Shown here in pieces: positions 24,627 through 36,508 of a stretch of DNA of 64,000 bases (position 1 is the stretch's first letter; the number at the start of each line of letters is the position of its first letter). The stretch is from Entomortierella parvispora. Taxonomy: Eukaryota; Mortierellomycota; Mortierellomycetes; Mortierellales; Mortierellaceae. The notes beneath the pieces are model-generated. The model made no database searches and was not told the origin of the DNA. It saw only the letters and a list, made by a program, of their open reading frames with translations. Location: NCBI GenBank assembly GCA_963573315.1, contig OY752145.1, positions 806,001-870,000 on the forward strand, read 5' to 3'. A program made the translations under genes and the position numbers.

Positions 24627-24832
24627 GGACTTTTCCCCCACTATTACCCCTTCTTCTACCCCTGACACATTCCCCAGCGTTAGGATTGACCCTCAACGCT
24701 TTGTAACAACATATGTACTATCTCAACCTTCATATCCAGAATCGTCAAACTTGCTCAATAACAAACATGTCTGTGTATTCACTTTGAAAAACAAAATGTA
24801 TTGTCTTTACGGTGCTCTTATCCAAATGCTTT
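24627..24832. other. Convergent 3' spacer
   Basis: This 206-bp region lies between the stops of the KEN-box gene and COG7. Nothing beyond A/T-rich 3' UTR-like sequence was seen. Confidence 0.4.
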
Positions 24833-27800
24833 CTAAGGCTGTGGAGCAGCAATCCCTTTCAATTGAGCTACCCATTCAAAAATCCTGAGTTCCTGCTCCA
24901 CTTGCTTCTCTTCACTCTCCTCGTCTCCAATGGCCAGCATGGAGGGCAAAACTGGTCCTCCAGGAATGAGGATAGAAATCGGTATTGATGGCAAGATGGG
25001 AGTCAGTGTTGATTCTTCCTCTTCCTTTTGTTGTGGCCGCTTGTTTTCAAGGAACTCCCGCTGTTGTTGCATCGCCATCAAAAGACCAGCCTCACTCATT
25101 CCCAGAGCCTTGATTAATGATCGAATACTTGGTGTGGGCTCAATGGCCAGTGAGCTCAAACAGGTGTTGACGAAATGTCCAAGATCCAGCTCCAGCTGCT
25201 TGGCTCCTGAATCTGATAAGCGAGTCAAATAATGGCGTTCCTTTGTGGAAGTTGACCGGCTGTTGCCCCCAAAAGTCGAACCAGAGAGGCCGCTAGGGGA
25301 GGAAGGTGCAAGAGTGGGAGAGCCAAAGCGGCTGCGCTGACTTGTGGGTGGCGTCGACGTCGAGGGGGAGGATTTGGCCTGACCCAAATTGGGATCGTAT
25401 AAACGTTCGATAAGAGTGTGCATCGCTGCGCGCAATAGCGACGTGATCCATCGGTGCATGACTGCAACGTCGTCTTCCTCCTCATAAGTCTGGCCCTCGG
25501 GACTCTGTGCTCCTTGAGTCGAAGATCCTGAATCCCGCTCAGATTCTCCAACGCCTCGGCCTTCCCTGTCCTCGTTGGAATTCAATACTGTTTCCTCAAC
25601 CGCTGTTGCGTCTTCAGACTGTTCGCGATGGTCGAATGGTTTATCTGCATAAGGTAGAGCGTGAATACCGAACCTCAATCCAGCATCTCCTTCATAAGTC
25701 TCCAATGTGAGTGGCAATCCAACTACTTGCTTCAGCAGCTCCTCCATGTATTCGCTTGGACCTGATCTGAATCGGAACACATCTGTTCTCGTTCCGCCCA
25801 GGGTACTTTGATGAATACGACGAGGTCCCATCAAGTCATCGCTGGGATGCCCTTGTTGCTGGTTGAGCCCCTCAGTCCAGCATGGGAGGAGGGCAACATC
25901 AGCCAGGGGTCGCACAAGAGGAATATAGATGGAGTCGAAAATGAATCGTTGGCATAGCTTTGTGAGCTGTACAGCACGCTGGTGACTCTGACGGAAGAGA
26001 TGATGGGCCTTGGGCTCTAATCCCAAATCTGTCTCCACGGAAAGTCGATCCAGCGTTGAGACGTCCTTACTGATCACGCTGAGATTTGCAGTCATTGCCC
26101 CCGACTGTCCTTCAAGGGCCTCAGATATTTTGACCATTTCCAAAATCTCGGACAATCGGTAGCTGTTCAAGTTGGATTGTTGCAGCAATGCAATTGATGC
26201 ATCGGGCGGCTGCACGGTCAGTTTCAATCCACCTCCGGAGGACGCTTGGTCCGAGTTTGTACCAGAGCTGGTCGCGTCCGACTTGATGAGATGCTCCACT
26301 GCACGAAGACTCTTCTTTGTCTTGACATCCAACTGCTCCAGTCGCATGCAAAGCTGGCGACAGAGAACAATGAGTCGAAGTCCCATATGCAACAACCGCT
26401 GGTCTTGCTCATTCACATCGTCGTCCCATCCCTCTGAATCTTCAGAATCCTCAGGTGTGGATTGTTTGTTGCCTAAGCTAGAGCTAGGTCGTGAAGTCTG
26501 ACCATAGTCCTCCTGCCTCTTGACCTCTCCAGAGACACCATCGACTTGTAGTCCAGAGCGCTGTCGACATTCTATCAGAATATCAGTGTATCGGTCCATG
26601 ATGTCGTTAAAGAATCCATTCAGACAGTCAACTAATCCTGGAGCGCCGAATCCATGGGTCAGTCGTATGCATCGGCCAATTGCACCTTCTGCAAGGTTAA
26701 AGGCTATGTTGTTGGTGTTGGTGATAATCTTGACAAGATGGGAGCTGGCTTTGCTGATCTCGCGACTGCTTGCTGCTTTGGATGGGTATGTAGCCATGGC
26801 TGGGATGGACGCTGTCAACAGTGCTCGCAAATGTGCGCCTTCCAGCTTGCCATAGTCGCGCTGGTATACCATGAAGGGCTCATATAGAACATAGGCCCAT
26901 TCGTGTGGATCGTGGATCGAGCCAATATCGAGGCCTCCTTCGTGGCTAAATGAAGATCGCCCAATATGTATGCCTTTGCCATCCTTTTGGCCTGGATCCT
27001 GGATAAGAGTTCCGGATCTTGATCGGCCAGGGAAGCTGCCGCTGACTGGACTGTGCTCGCGCAAGTTACCGACCAAAGGCTGAGATACAATCCGCTCCAT
27101 CCTGACGCCAAACGATTCTGTTGCCACAAAGGCTGCAATCAAGAGTGGCAAACTACCTTCGTCACCTTGGGATCTGGCAACATCTCGCAATGCGGTCTGC
27201 ATGGTCGGATCAAGATGCGTATAAACATCGTGCACCAAGTTGTGAATGGTCGTGGAAGGGTTGGAAAAGATACTTGTGATCCAAGCAAACTCGTCCTGGA
27301 GCATGTTGGAGGCATCCATGTAGAACTTTGGCAGGGCGTTGATGAAATCCTTTGGATCCCCTGTGCTGTGAGAAGTAGGAGCTGGAGCGCCTGTCCGTGG
27401 TCCCTGATGGATGTTTTTGAAGAGCTCTTTCCATTGTGAAATCAACGGAGCTCGTCTTTGGGAGATGTAGTATTCCTGGAACTTTTCTTGTCGCCCAATG
27501 AGTCCAAAAACGGCAATTAATGATTGACAAGCAACTGTATCCTTTTGCTCCAGGGCCTCTTTCACCTTGCCCATGACTTGTTGTTCCAGTTGATCCTTGA
27601 GTACGCGCAAGAGGGCCATACGATCTCCCTCGACATTGGTGTTTTTGTATACAACCAAGGATCTCTCGGCCTCAGATAAACGGGCTGCCGCGCGAGAGAA
27701 ATCGCCTTTAGCCAAAATTTCTTGAGCCTCTGTCTCGAGGTTCCGCCAGTTTTCGGCCTCTCGAAGGGCAGAGTGAGTAGCCTCCATTCGAGTTTTGACA

Positions 27801-28529
27801 AGATCCAAGTATTTCAGTCGATCCAGAGCCTGAACCGTATCGGATGATTCCACAGTACCAACATCTGAGCGAACCAGACGAATACCTTCCTGAAGGACCT
27901 TTGTTTCCTGGCGAAGTTGATCAAGCTCGTGTGTCAACCGCGGGAGAAGTTTTACGATGTCCTGCGTCGTGGAGGCAAGGGCAGTCGACGTCTGACTGGC
28001 CAGTAAATGTAGTTTTGTGAGATGCGATGTGGCATGCTGTGTCAAAAGGCTGGTCTGGCTCTTTGCAGTGGCTGCAGATGTTGCCTGCTGTTGCAGTTGG
28101 TTGATTCCTGAGGAACTCAAAGTCGGTGGAGCCCCTACAAGCGAGTCTGCGTCGTCTTGACCCTTTCCATCTACAACAAAAGCTAGTCAGCGTGTGGACG
28201 AAATCATTGCTAAATTGACTGCCGTGGTATTTACCGAGAACAGGGTCGAGTGCGGGTGTTTGTAGCAGGTCCAACGAAGCATCCAGTGAAGCATCGATGG
28301 ATGCAGAGGTTTTGATATCTCCATTCGAAGTCGACGAAGGCGAAGGTCCATTCTTGCTGCTGCTATCTGTATTGCCTCCTTGCTGCTGCTGCAGAGGAAC
28401 GGCCTCGAGGGCGGCATTGATCCAGGCCTTGACGTCGAATTCAGCAGCTGTGAATGCAGGGTCAATGACAGGGCCTGAGCTCTGGATGGACGCACCAGAA
28501 AGCAGCAGAGGCCGGGCCGGAGCAGGCAT
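24833..28529 (-). CDS. COG7: Conserved oligomeric Golgi complex subunit 7
   Basis: COG7 belongs to lobe B of the COG tether, which captures retrograde vesicles at the Golgi. Exons on the minus strand: 28529-28235 and 28170-24833, giving 1210 residues against about 770 in human. The N-terminal FDVKAWINAAL block is a COG7 hallmark. It is followed after a Ser/Thr-rich insert by a long coiled-coil region (about 120-260) and the segment DFSRAAARLSEAERSL, which aligns with human COG7. The extra length comes from low-complexity inserts: the Gln/Ser stretch after the start, an acidic/Ser insert near the middle (EDSEDSEGWDDDVNEQD), and Ser/Pro/Gly runs in the last third. The end MSEAGLLMAMQQQREFLEN is helical. 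The only intron sits early, in the disordered insert. A divergent start with the SDR gene lies 253 bp away. Confidence 0.88.
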
Positions 28530-28782
28530 GGTGAGTCTGTGTAGCGAGGTGGGGAAGGAGAAGGAGGAGGAGAAGGAGGAGGAGGAGGAGATGAAGGGAA
28601 AGAACAGAGGGCGCAGGTTGGAGATGATGATGACAACGCGAAGATGCAGATGATGGATGCAAACGCAAAATTATTCGCCCACTCATCGCGTCCAACGTCC
28701 CATGTGAAAGCCACCATTCCGCCGTCAACGAGTTCATTCTTGTCTTTCACCTTGCCTTGTCCTTGTCGCCCACGCCTCACAA
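28530..28782. promoter_or_regulatory. Divergent promoter, COG7 / SDR
   Basis: A 253-bp spacer with a GA-rich tract (28550-28600) on the COG7 side and a CT-rich leader before the SDR start. No TATA box was seen. Confidence 0.45.
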
Positions 28783-29787
28783 ATGTCTCTCAGCACGCTC
28801 GCCATCGGCACTGGCACCGCTGCCGCTTTTCTGATCGCCAGGGCTCTCCTCGCTCAGACCGGATCGACATCAGCACGGAAGAAGCTCATTCCACCCTCGC
28901 AGGAGCACGTCGTCATCATCGGCGCGAGCTCTGGCATCGGGTCCGAACTCGCTCGTATCTACGCCCACCGCGGTGCTCATATTGTCATTGTGGCCCGTAG
29001 AGAAGCGCTTCTTCAGAAACTGTTGGACGAGCTTGGTCCTGTCGCAGGTGCGATCCATGCCGTCCAGGGCGACGTGACCCTCCCAAACGATGTGCGAAGG
29101 ATAACTCACGACTCATTGGAGGCGCTTCAGGGAAGAGTCGACACCTTGATACTCTGTGCCGGCATCATCTCTGTGCTTCCCTTTGACGAACTGGCAGGAA
29201 TATATTCTACTGGATTGGACTCGGTCGCAGTTCCTTCAAAGGCTCAGGAGGCACTCGAAGCCTCGATCAGGATCATGAACGTCAACTACCACGCGCCGCT
29301 GAATCTTACGACTCACTTCTTACCCACATTGACAAAGTCTAGCCCCGCAGGAAACATCATTGTCGTTTCGTCCATGGCTGGCAAAGTTGGCGCTCCAACC
29401 AGAGCTATCTACTGTGCTAGTAAGCACGCCGCTCAAGGGTTTTTTGAGGCTCTGGGAATGGAAGTGGAGAGGACAGGAGTCCATGTCGGTATCGTTTCTC
29501 CAGGAACGGTTGCAACAGACCTTCGCCAGTCTGCAGTGGACCTCCCAAAGGAAAACACCGCGTCGTCACCATCGTCCTCAGAAACCTCACCAGTGTCTAA
29601 ACCCATTGCAGGAACAAAAAAAGGAGCAATGACAGCTCGAGCATGCGCAGAAGGCATTGTCAGAGGGTCAGACTTACGTCAACATGAGGTGATCATGCCA
29701 TGGTTCTACCACGTCAGTCTTGTTCTTCAGATTGTGAGTCCAGGCCTTGTGAGATGGCTAGCCAAGAAGAAGTACGGATATTTGTAA
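28783..29787 (+). CDS. Short-chain dehydrogenase/reductase, membrane-anchored (DHRS7/11-beta-HSD-like)
   Basis: This is an intronless 334-residue classical SDR. An N-terminal hydrophobic segment (residues 4-25) probably anchors it in the ER or lipid-droplet membrane. The NAD(P)-binding loop is GASSGIG at 47-53. The basic residues after beta-strand 2 (VARREALL) favour NADPH. The structural CAG motif is at 125-127, the catalytic Ser at 196/197 in VVSSMAG, and Y210-x-x-x-K214 in YCASK. The PG motif VSPGTVATD comes after the catalytic site. A Ser/Thr insert (about 260-285) precedes the substrate-binding C terminus, which ends in KKKYGYL. The substrate cannot be read from sequence; a lipid, sterol or keto-sphingoid substrate would fit the anchored subgroup. 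Confidence 0.9.
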   Translation: MSLSTLAIGTGTAAAFLIARALLAQTGSTSARKKLIPPSQEHVVIIGASSGIGSELARIYAHRGAHIVIVARREALLQKLLDELGPVAGAIHAVQGDVTLPNDVRRITHDSLEALQGRVDTLILCAGIISVLPFDELAGIYSTGLDSVAVPSKAQEALEASIRIMNVNYHAPLNLTTHFLPTLTKSSPAGNIIVVSSMAGKVGAPTRAIYCASKHAAQGFFEALGMEVERTGVHVGIVSPGTVATDLRQSAVDLPKENTASSPSSSETSPVSKPIAGTKKGAMTARACAEGIVRGSDLRQHEVIMPWFYHVSLVLQIVSPGLVRWLAKKKYGYL

Positions 29788-30562
29788 TTTAGTTGCAATT
29801 CACTGTAAATATTTTTGCATTCTTCACGCCATGACCAACATAAATATACCATTGTACAATGTGCCGCATTTTTCTGGATACTCCATGGAATACACTCAAA
29901 TGACGCCGCCCAGAATCGCCGGTGGACCAAACCCATGAGACTGGGTTGATCTTTACTATCCACATTACCATAAATAATAAAATCAATGTATTATATTTGT
30001 AAACAATCGACACGGACGAGCGAGGGCCAGGCTTTCATGCTTTTTTTTTTCTACGTCTTAGCATTCCGCAGCGGATGAACCCTGCATGCTGTTTAGACTA
30101 CAATCTGCCCGTGGTGGCAAGAATGATCATTGACCGGAGGGAGTCATTATCAGAGAAATAATACTGTAGACTTGGTATTCTCCACCTCCATCAATTGTGT
30201 ACGACCAAACAGTCCAACGGCTATGCACTCTTTGGTCTGCAGAAAGTACGCCATCGATTTCTTATCGTGCAGGATCTTTACTTCAACCACTGTGAGCAGC
30301 TAGTTCACCATTGTCGCGCCGTCTCTCTGTTTTTCTTTTCAGTACGGCGACTAGAACTAGTAGACTATTTGGTCCATTCTCTCGTTGTCCGTGGGGCCAT
30401 CTGCATGAGCTCTTCTGTGCATACACTACAAAAGAGCTTTGGAAATAAGAAAAGAGAAAGAACCCCCCTCCCCTAGTAAAAATGAGCTCTCTGGATGTGC
30501 CCGATGCTTCATCCGTCCTTAACCGTAACGGTCGCCGCATTCTTCATGGTTCATTTGTCTAT
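29788..30562. other. Intergenic region upstream of the GH89 gene
   Basis: It is about 0.8 kb and A/T-rich at 29788-30050 (SDR 3' end, AATAAA-like elements near 29975). Only short chance ORFs are present. No RNA gene or repeat was recognised. Confidence 0.45.
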
Positions 30563-30570
30563 TATAAATA
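30563..30570 (+). promoter_or_regulatory. TATA box of the GH89 gene
   Basis: TATAAATA lies about 100 bp before the ATG at 30666, followed by a C/T-rich leader. It is the clearest plus-strand TATA element noticed in the window and suggests regulated expression. Confidence 0.55.
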
Positions 30571-30665
30571 CTCGCCATTTTCCCCGATGCGCACATTCTT
30601 CTGTTCCTCTCGACTTCAGCACTTCATACCCAAATCTCCCCTAACTACCTCCAACCTTAATCTCC

Positions 30666-33291
30666 ATGGTGGCCAGAAAAACGTTTATCGGTCTGGTCGT
30701 GGTGTTGGTCCAAACCTTGGCTGCCATTAGCGCGGCCCCGTCCAAAACTGCGTCACTACAGGGGCTCGTGGAGCGTCTCCTACCTAAATCATACCACAAT
30801 GCCTTTGACTTTCAATTGGTGTCAAACATCCCTCCGCCTAGCGCAGACAACAAGTACGATGTGTACCGCGTCTCGAACAAGGACGTCAAGATCGGACCTA
30901 GCATCTTGATTGAGGGGACCACCTTGTCAGCCTTGGGTGCAGGTCTCAAGTACTATCTGGACCAAGCTGGCCAAGTCGAGTTGACCTGGTCTGGAAGCCG
31001 ATTCGACGAGCTACCGCGCGTACCTCCAAAGGTGCCTGATCTGGAATTGGATACCGGCAATGTGGTCACCACTGGACATATTCGTGGAAGTTTTGTTCCT
31101 CACAGGTACTACACCAACGTAGTATCGTTCGGCTACCAATTCGTCTTCTGGGACTGGAAACGATGGGAGCGTGAGATCGGTAAGAACAATTGAAACCTAT
31201 CCGCGCCTTCAAGTCTTGAGCCCATTTTTGACGGCGTCTCTGATAAAAAAACCTTGTGTTGGTGACTTAGATTGGATGGTGCTCAATGCCATCAACATGC
31301 TGCCTGCTATGGTTGGTCAGGAGTACGTGTTCCGCCAATTCTTCTACAACCTGAACCTTACGGATGCCGATCTTGACCCCTTCCTGACCGGCCCTGCCTT
31401 CATGCCCTGGCAACGTATGGGCAACCTCCAAGGATCTTGGAACCACGAACTCACGCACACTTCTGCCTCCAACGAGCTGGTCTACAAGAACAAATGGATT
31501 GACGCTCAGTGGGACTTGCAAAAGTTGATCTTGGCCAGACTGCAGGCCTTTGATATCACAGCTGTCCTTCCTGCCTTCCAAGCTTTCGTCCCCTACAAGC
31601 TCGCGTCCAAATATCCCAACAGTGTCTTTGGAAACTCGAGCGATTGGTCGTTTTTCCCCGAGAAATATACCAATGTCACCTACGTCAGTCCCACAGACCC
31701 GCTGTTCTCTGACCTGTCGGCACAGTTTTTGGATTTGCAGCAAAAGCTCAATGGAGGCTACACCTCTCACTACTATCTCTTGGACCTTTACAACGAGCTC
31801 ACACCCGAGTGTGCTACTCCTGCATGTTTGAAGGATATTACCACCAGTGTGACCAAGGCTCTGCAGAAGGTGGACAAAGATGCGGTCTGGACGATGCAAG
31901 GCTGGTTCTTGCAGAACACAGATATCTGGACCCCCGAGGCCACTCAGGCGTACTTCCAGGGTATCCGCGATGCCAACGGCACTCCGTTTATCTTTGATTT
32001 GGCTTCAGACTCTCTTCCCGTCTGGAACACGAACGATGGATTCTATGGATTTGATTTCGGATGGAGTTTGTAAGAGCCGAAGAGAGCCTTTCAGGATAAA
32101 TATCGAAAACTATAGAAAAACTAACGCTTCTTCTTTGTTAACAGGATCAACAACTACGGAGCCGCCCAGGGTCTGTTCGGAAAGCTTCCCGATCTGTTCA
32201 CCCTTCCTTTTTCGGCTTACAACCAGTACCCAGGAAACCTCAAGGGCCTGGGAGTCACTGCTGAGGGAATCAACAACAATGAATACCTTTACCAAACCCT
32301 TCTGGATTTGCCCTGGCACGATCCCAAGGTCGTCATTGACCAGAACAAACACCTTGAGCTGTTTGTCCGCCGTCGTTATGGCGCCTCAGCAGCCACGCCT
32401 TCTGTACAAGACGCGTTCCATAAGTTGAGTAAGACTGTTTGGGACTGCCAGACCGGCCAACCCTCCCAGAGCAAGTCTTATATTGAGAAGTTGCCGAATC
32501 TCAACATGACTGACAACGGATGGCTGGGAACCATCTTTTGGTACGACCGATCCACGGTTGTCCACGCTTGGAGCCAGCTTGTCCAAGAGTCTACCCTCCT
32601 CTCCAAGAAACATGTAAAAGTCCCCGCAACGTTCAAGTTTGATCTTGTCGACACAACTCGAGAGGTTTTGCTTGCCACGGTCTTCCCTGCTATCCATGAA
32701 GCCCTTGTCGAAGGCTACCAGGCGAACGATGTCAAGAAGGTTCAATCTTTTGGTCGTCAACTTGTGTCTTTAATCCATGATGCAGATCGTCTGTTGAACA
32801 CGCACGAGCTCTTCTCTTTTGGTTCCTGGGTTCAAGCGGCCAGGGACTCTCGTAATCCTCTCCAATCGCGTCAGTCCTCCGATTTCTCGTTGTCGTCATC
32901 CGGTCGCAGCAATGCAGGGTACGAACAGTTTTTGGAATCGAATGCCCGTAACATCGTGACATGGTGGGGTCCGGTAGGAACCGGCCCCCCGGGTTCCTTG
33001 CCCGATTACGCGTCGAAGCAGTGGGGTGGCTTGATCAACTCTTTCTATTTGCCTCGATGGCAATTGTTCATTCAGCAGCTCGAAAATGCAGCTGCGGCCA
33101 AGAAACCATGGGACCGAGATGACTATATTACCAAGAACTTGGCTCGTGAGGCTATATGGCAGGCCCAAATTTGGGGTCGTCAAAAGGGCGAGACCAAGGC
33201 CACGAGTGGAGACCCCGTAGAGGTCGTTCGGGAGTTGAGCGCTCGCTGGGGTGGTCTCGCTGTCAAGATTGCTGCCGGAGGAAAGCCTTGA
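30666..33291 (+). CDS. Secreted/vacuolar alpha-N-acetylglucosaminidase (GH89, NAGLU-like)
   Basis: GH89 enzymes remove terminal alpha-linked GlcNAc (heparan sulfate in animals). Exons: 30666-31179, 31271-32069 and 32145-33291, giving 819 residues. Residues 1-24 form a clear signal peptide ending near A-A-P. An N-terminal beta domain with GTTLSALGAGLKYYL follows, then HIRGSFVPHRYYTNV and [20 protein letters not shown], then GNLQGSW. Two conserved acid positions are visible: the Glu in LLDLYNELTPE and the Glu in TAEGINNNE. They correspond to the two catalytic carboxylates of human NAGLU (E316 and E446). The C-terminal helical domain runs through VTWWGP and YLPRWQLF, then REAIWQAQIWG. Several N-x-S/T sites are consistent with secretion. 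The natural substrate in a fungus is unknown. Confidence 0.93.
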
Positions 33292-33337
33292 GGGTGGTTC
33301 ACACGTTTTTTGCTAGATAGAGTCCCGCCTTTTGGAC

Positions 33338-33343
33338 AATAAA
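33338..33343 (+). terminator. Poly(A) signal of the GH89 gene
   Basis: AATAAA 47 nt after the stop codon, inside an A-rich run. Confidence 0.45.
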
Positions 33344-33416
33344 AAAGGTGGCTAACAAGTATCCGGTACAGGTTGTGTTGACTAGCGCTGGTCTGGACAA
33401 AGTGGCAAAGCAAGGG

Positions 33417-33612
33417 ACGTTAACAATCCACGACGGATGTGCTCCAATTGGTCCCATCTCCAAGGGTCGATTGTCTGTCAGCCGCAGCTTGTTTTGTTGG
33501 TTTTTTTACAAAGAGGGGAAGGAACGTTGACAATCTATGAAGGATGTGCTCCAATTGGCCCCATCTCCAAGGGTCAATTGTCTGTGAGCCGCAGCTTTGT
33601 TGGTTGTTTATT
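33417..33612. repeat. Imperfect direct repeat, period 116 bp
   Basis: Two copies of an 80-90-bp unit start at 33417 (acgttaacaatccacg) and 33533 (acgttgacaatctatg). They share ggatgtgctccaattgg, ccccatctccaagggtc, attgtctgt and agccgcagctt almost base for base, and each ends in a T-rich run. The pair fills the spacer between the GH89 stop and the RNase Z start. No ORF or known element was recognised in the unit. Confidence 0.85.
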
Positions 33613-33707
33613 TTTTTTTAGATAAAAAGAGTCTGGCCTTCTCTTCTCTTCTGTAACTCATCCTCCCTTCGAATCCTACTCTCCCTCACCAACGATAAAG
33701 ACTTGCT

Positions 33708-36508
33708 ATGAAATCTTACCTTCAAATCCTGAGTACAGGGACCGCAGACTGTCCTCCTTCAGTCGTTCTTCACTTCGACTCGCAACGGTATATGATCAAT
33801 TGTGGCGAAGGAATCCAGCGACTATGTCTCGAATCAAAGTTCCGGTGCGGGAAACTCAAGACTATTCTGTTGACTCGCAACCATTGGGATTGCATCGGTG
33901 GACTGCCAGGTTAGTTAAACTTGAAGAGAGACAAGAGACCAACATCAGAGACTGTCCTTCTCCAATCTAACATCCATGCATCCATTTGCAACCGTGCCTT
34001 GAAGGTTTGATCTTGACCGTTTCGGACGTGGGCATCCGAAACTTAAAGCTCATTGGACCCAAGAACATGATTCATTCGATCCTCTCCACAAGGCACTTCA
34101 TGCATCGACACAGGATGGCAGTCGACGCCCTCGAGTTTGATGACTCTCACGACTCTACCACCTGCCAACAATACGACGATGAAAATCTCCGGATCACCGC
34201 AGTCTTGATCCATCCTCTTGATAAATCACAAACGGATGCGCTGCCACTGGATCAACAAGAGGAGATGAGCAACGACTCATACAGGAAGGATGCCCTTTCG
34301 ACCATGTTCAATATGAACCACTACGCGTTTGTCCTAGAGCGACTCCGAGCTCTTAAGGTCCAAGCCACAGCGGTCAAGGAGTCTGTTTCACAGTCAAAAG
34401 AAAACGCTGTAAACAAAATTGACTTGGGAAAAGACGGCAGTGATATCGACAGTGATGCTGGACTCGACGAGATAGAGGTTGCTGCTCGTGCTATTTCTTT
34501 GGAAGCGATCCAAAAGATGAATACAATTCGTAACGCGAACCTTCCGGAGACGAACCCCAATCCTGTGGCGATTAGTTACATCTGCCAGACCCCGGACTAT
34601 GCTGGCAAGTTCGATAAGAAGGCGGCCATGGATCTCGGCGTAAAACCAGGTGCGGTCTTTCGAGACCTAGTCAACGGAAAATCAGTTCTTGCTGCCGATG
34701 GCGTGACCTGGGTTCATCCACACCAGGTCATTCAAGGGTCTCGTCCTGGACGTGTCTTTGCTGTGGTCGACTGCCCTTCAGTCGATTACATCCCGAACCT
34801 GGCCCTGGCTCCAGCTTTTCAAAAGTACTCTGGAGACTCTGGTTCTGGTTCCGTGGCATGCATTGTTCATCTTGCGGATCAAACCGTGATCACGAATCCG
34901 CTGTACCAGGACTGGATGAGGAAATTCGGGCAGGACACACAGCACATTGTGGTTCACGCAAACTATTGTGGACAAGGGATCGTGTGGAGAGGACAAGCGC
35001 AAAGCAGCTATAGGTTATCAAAGTTGAGCAATCAGATCTTTCCACTGCCGTACTACGAGAATGAACCGACCTACAAGCTGGAAGACTGCGGAAACAATAT
35101 CACTGCTGCAGAACCATCTTTAATATTCACATTAGACCCGGAGACGAAATTTGATCGTTCAGAGATTCTGCCTCCACTCGAGGTCATCCAGGATGGACAT
35201 GCATCGTTAGCCACCAGCAAGTTGCCTTTCTTGCGCGACTATTATCAGCTGGCAGATCAAGCAAAAGAGTCCATTTTGAATGAGATACTTCTGGAGGAAG
35301 ACATGGCTGGCTCTATTCCAGGGAAGGATGTGGTCATGACTTCTCTCGGCACTGGCTCTTCTCATCCTTCCAAATATCGCAATGGTAATTGCTCAGTTGG
35401 CCTTGTCATGCCCTCTTTGTCTTTTCCCCCTGACTAACGAAGTGTGTATGAATAGTGAGCGCCACTTTGGTGTCTGTGCCTGGTCATGGAGCAATTCTAC
35501 TCGACGCGGGCGAAGGAACATATGGCCAGATGTTTAGACATTTCGGAAAAGATGAAGTACGCAATCAGATTAGGGACTTGAAGATGATTTTCATATCTCA
35601 CCTCCATGCCGACCATCACCTGGGCATTGTAACAATTATTGATCAGTGGTACAAGGTACAAGTAGTTTGACACGCGATTGCCCTAACCTATTCAAACGAA
35701 ACATGTTACCCGGACGCGTCTAATATCATCGCTTCTTCTCGTTCCCCTTCATCAGATGCAGGATCTCCACTCAACCCAACCTCTCTATCTCATTGCTCCA
35801 AATTGGTTCCACAACTTTCTCCACGAGCTGTCTGTGGTACAACCCTTTGGATACGATCGCGTCACGTTTATCAGTTCACATGAACTTCTCCTCCCTGGAC
35901 CAACAGTTCCAAATGAGCACAGCAACCATAATTTTTCTGTTGACGCGGACACTTTGTTGCCTCAACACTGCACTTCGACGCACTCAGGTCTTGAGGGGCT
36001 CTTCAAAGTCTCTGGAATAAGTGACATCTGTACGGCAGAAGTGATTCACTGCCCGGACTCGTATGGGATTAGCATTACTCACCAGGATGGATGGAAAGTG
36101 GTCTATTCTGGAGATACACGCCCAGCTGAGTCTCTGACTCGAGCTAGTCAGAAGACGCCTGTCCCTGTTTCGGTTCTGTTACATGAAGCAACGTTCGAAA
36201 ACGACCTGCAAGAGGATGCGATCAAGAAATGTCACTCAACCACCAAGGAAGCCATAGAGATGGGCCGACAAATGGGTGCTAGGTCTACGCTCTTGACCCA
36301 CTTCAGTCAACGGTACCCGAAAATCCCCCAGTTGGGAGAAGAAGGGGAGGTGGACGAGGTGGGAATTTGCTTTGATTTGATGAGTGTGAGACTCGATCAG
36401 ATATGGATGCTTCCCAGGTTCATTCCTGCGCTTGGGGTCCTCTATTCAGCTCAGAGCGAGATCGCCGAGGAGGGAATAGACAACAACCCGCATAGTTTGT
36501 TGTCTTGA
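33708..36508 (+). CDS. TRZ1: tRNA 3'-end processing endonuclease RNase Z, long form (ELAC2/Trz1)
   Basis: It cuts the 3' trailer from pre-tRNAs in nucleus and mitochondria. Exons: 33708-33909, 34005-35384, 35456-35655 and 35756-36508, giving 844 residues (human ELAC2 826). The inactive N-terminal metallo-beta-lactamase half begins YLQILSTGTADCPPSVVLHF and keeps the fold but not the metal ligands (T-R-N-H-W-D instead of SHxHxDH). The active C-terminal half has the SHPSKYRN loop (PxKxRN type), the metal-binding SHLHADHHLG motif, YSGDTRP, the HEATFEND motif and LTHFSQRY. An acidic/Gln-rich linker with a coiled-coil segment lies between the halves. No clear mitochondrial leader was seen at the N terminus. 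The gene starts about 95 bp after the direct repeat. Confidence 0.95.

Noticed and set aside
28462-28780. ORFs in the COG7/SDR spacer
   Set aside because: Leu/Ser/His runs generated by a GA-rich tract; no conserved features.
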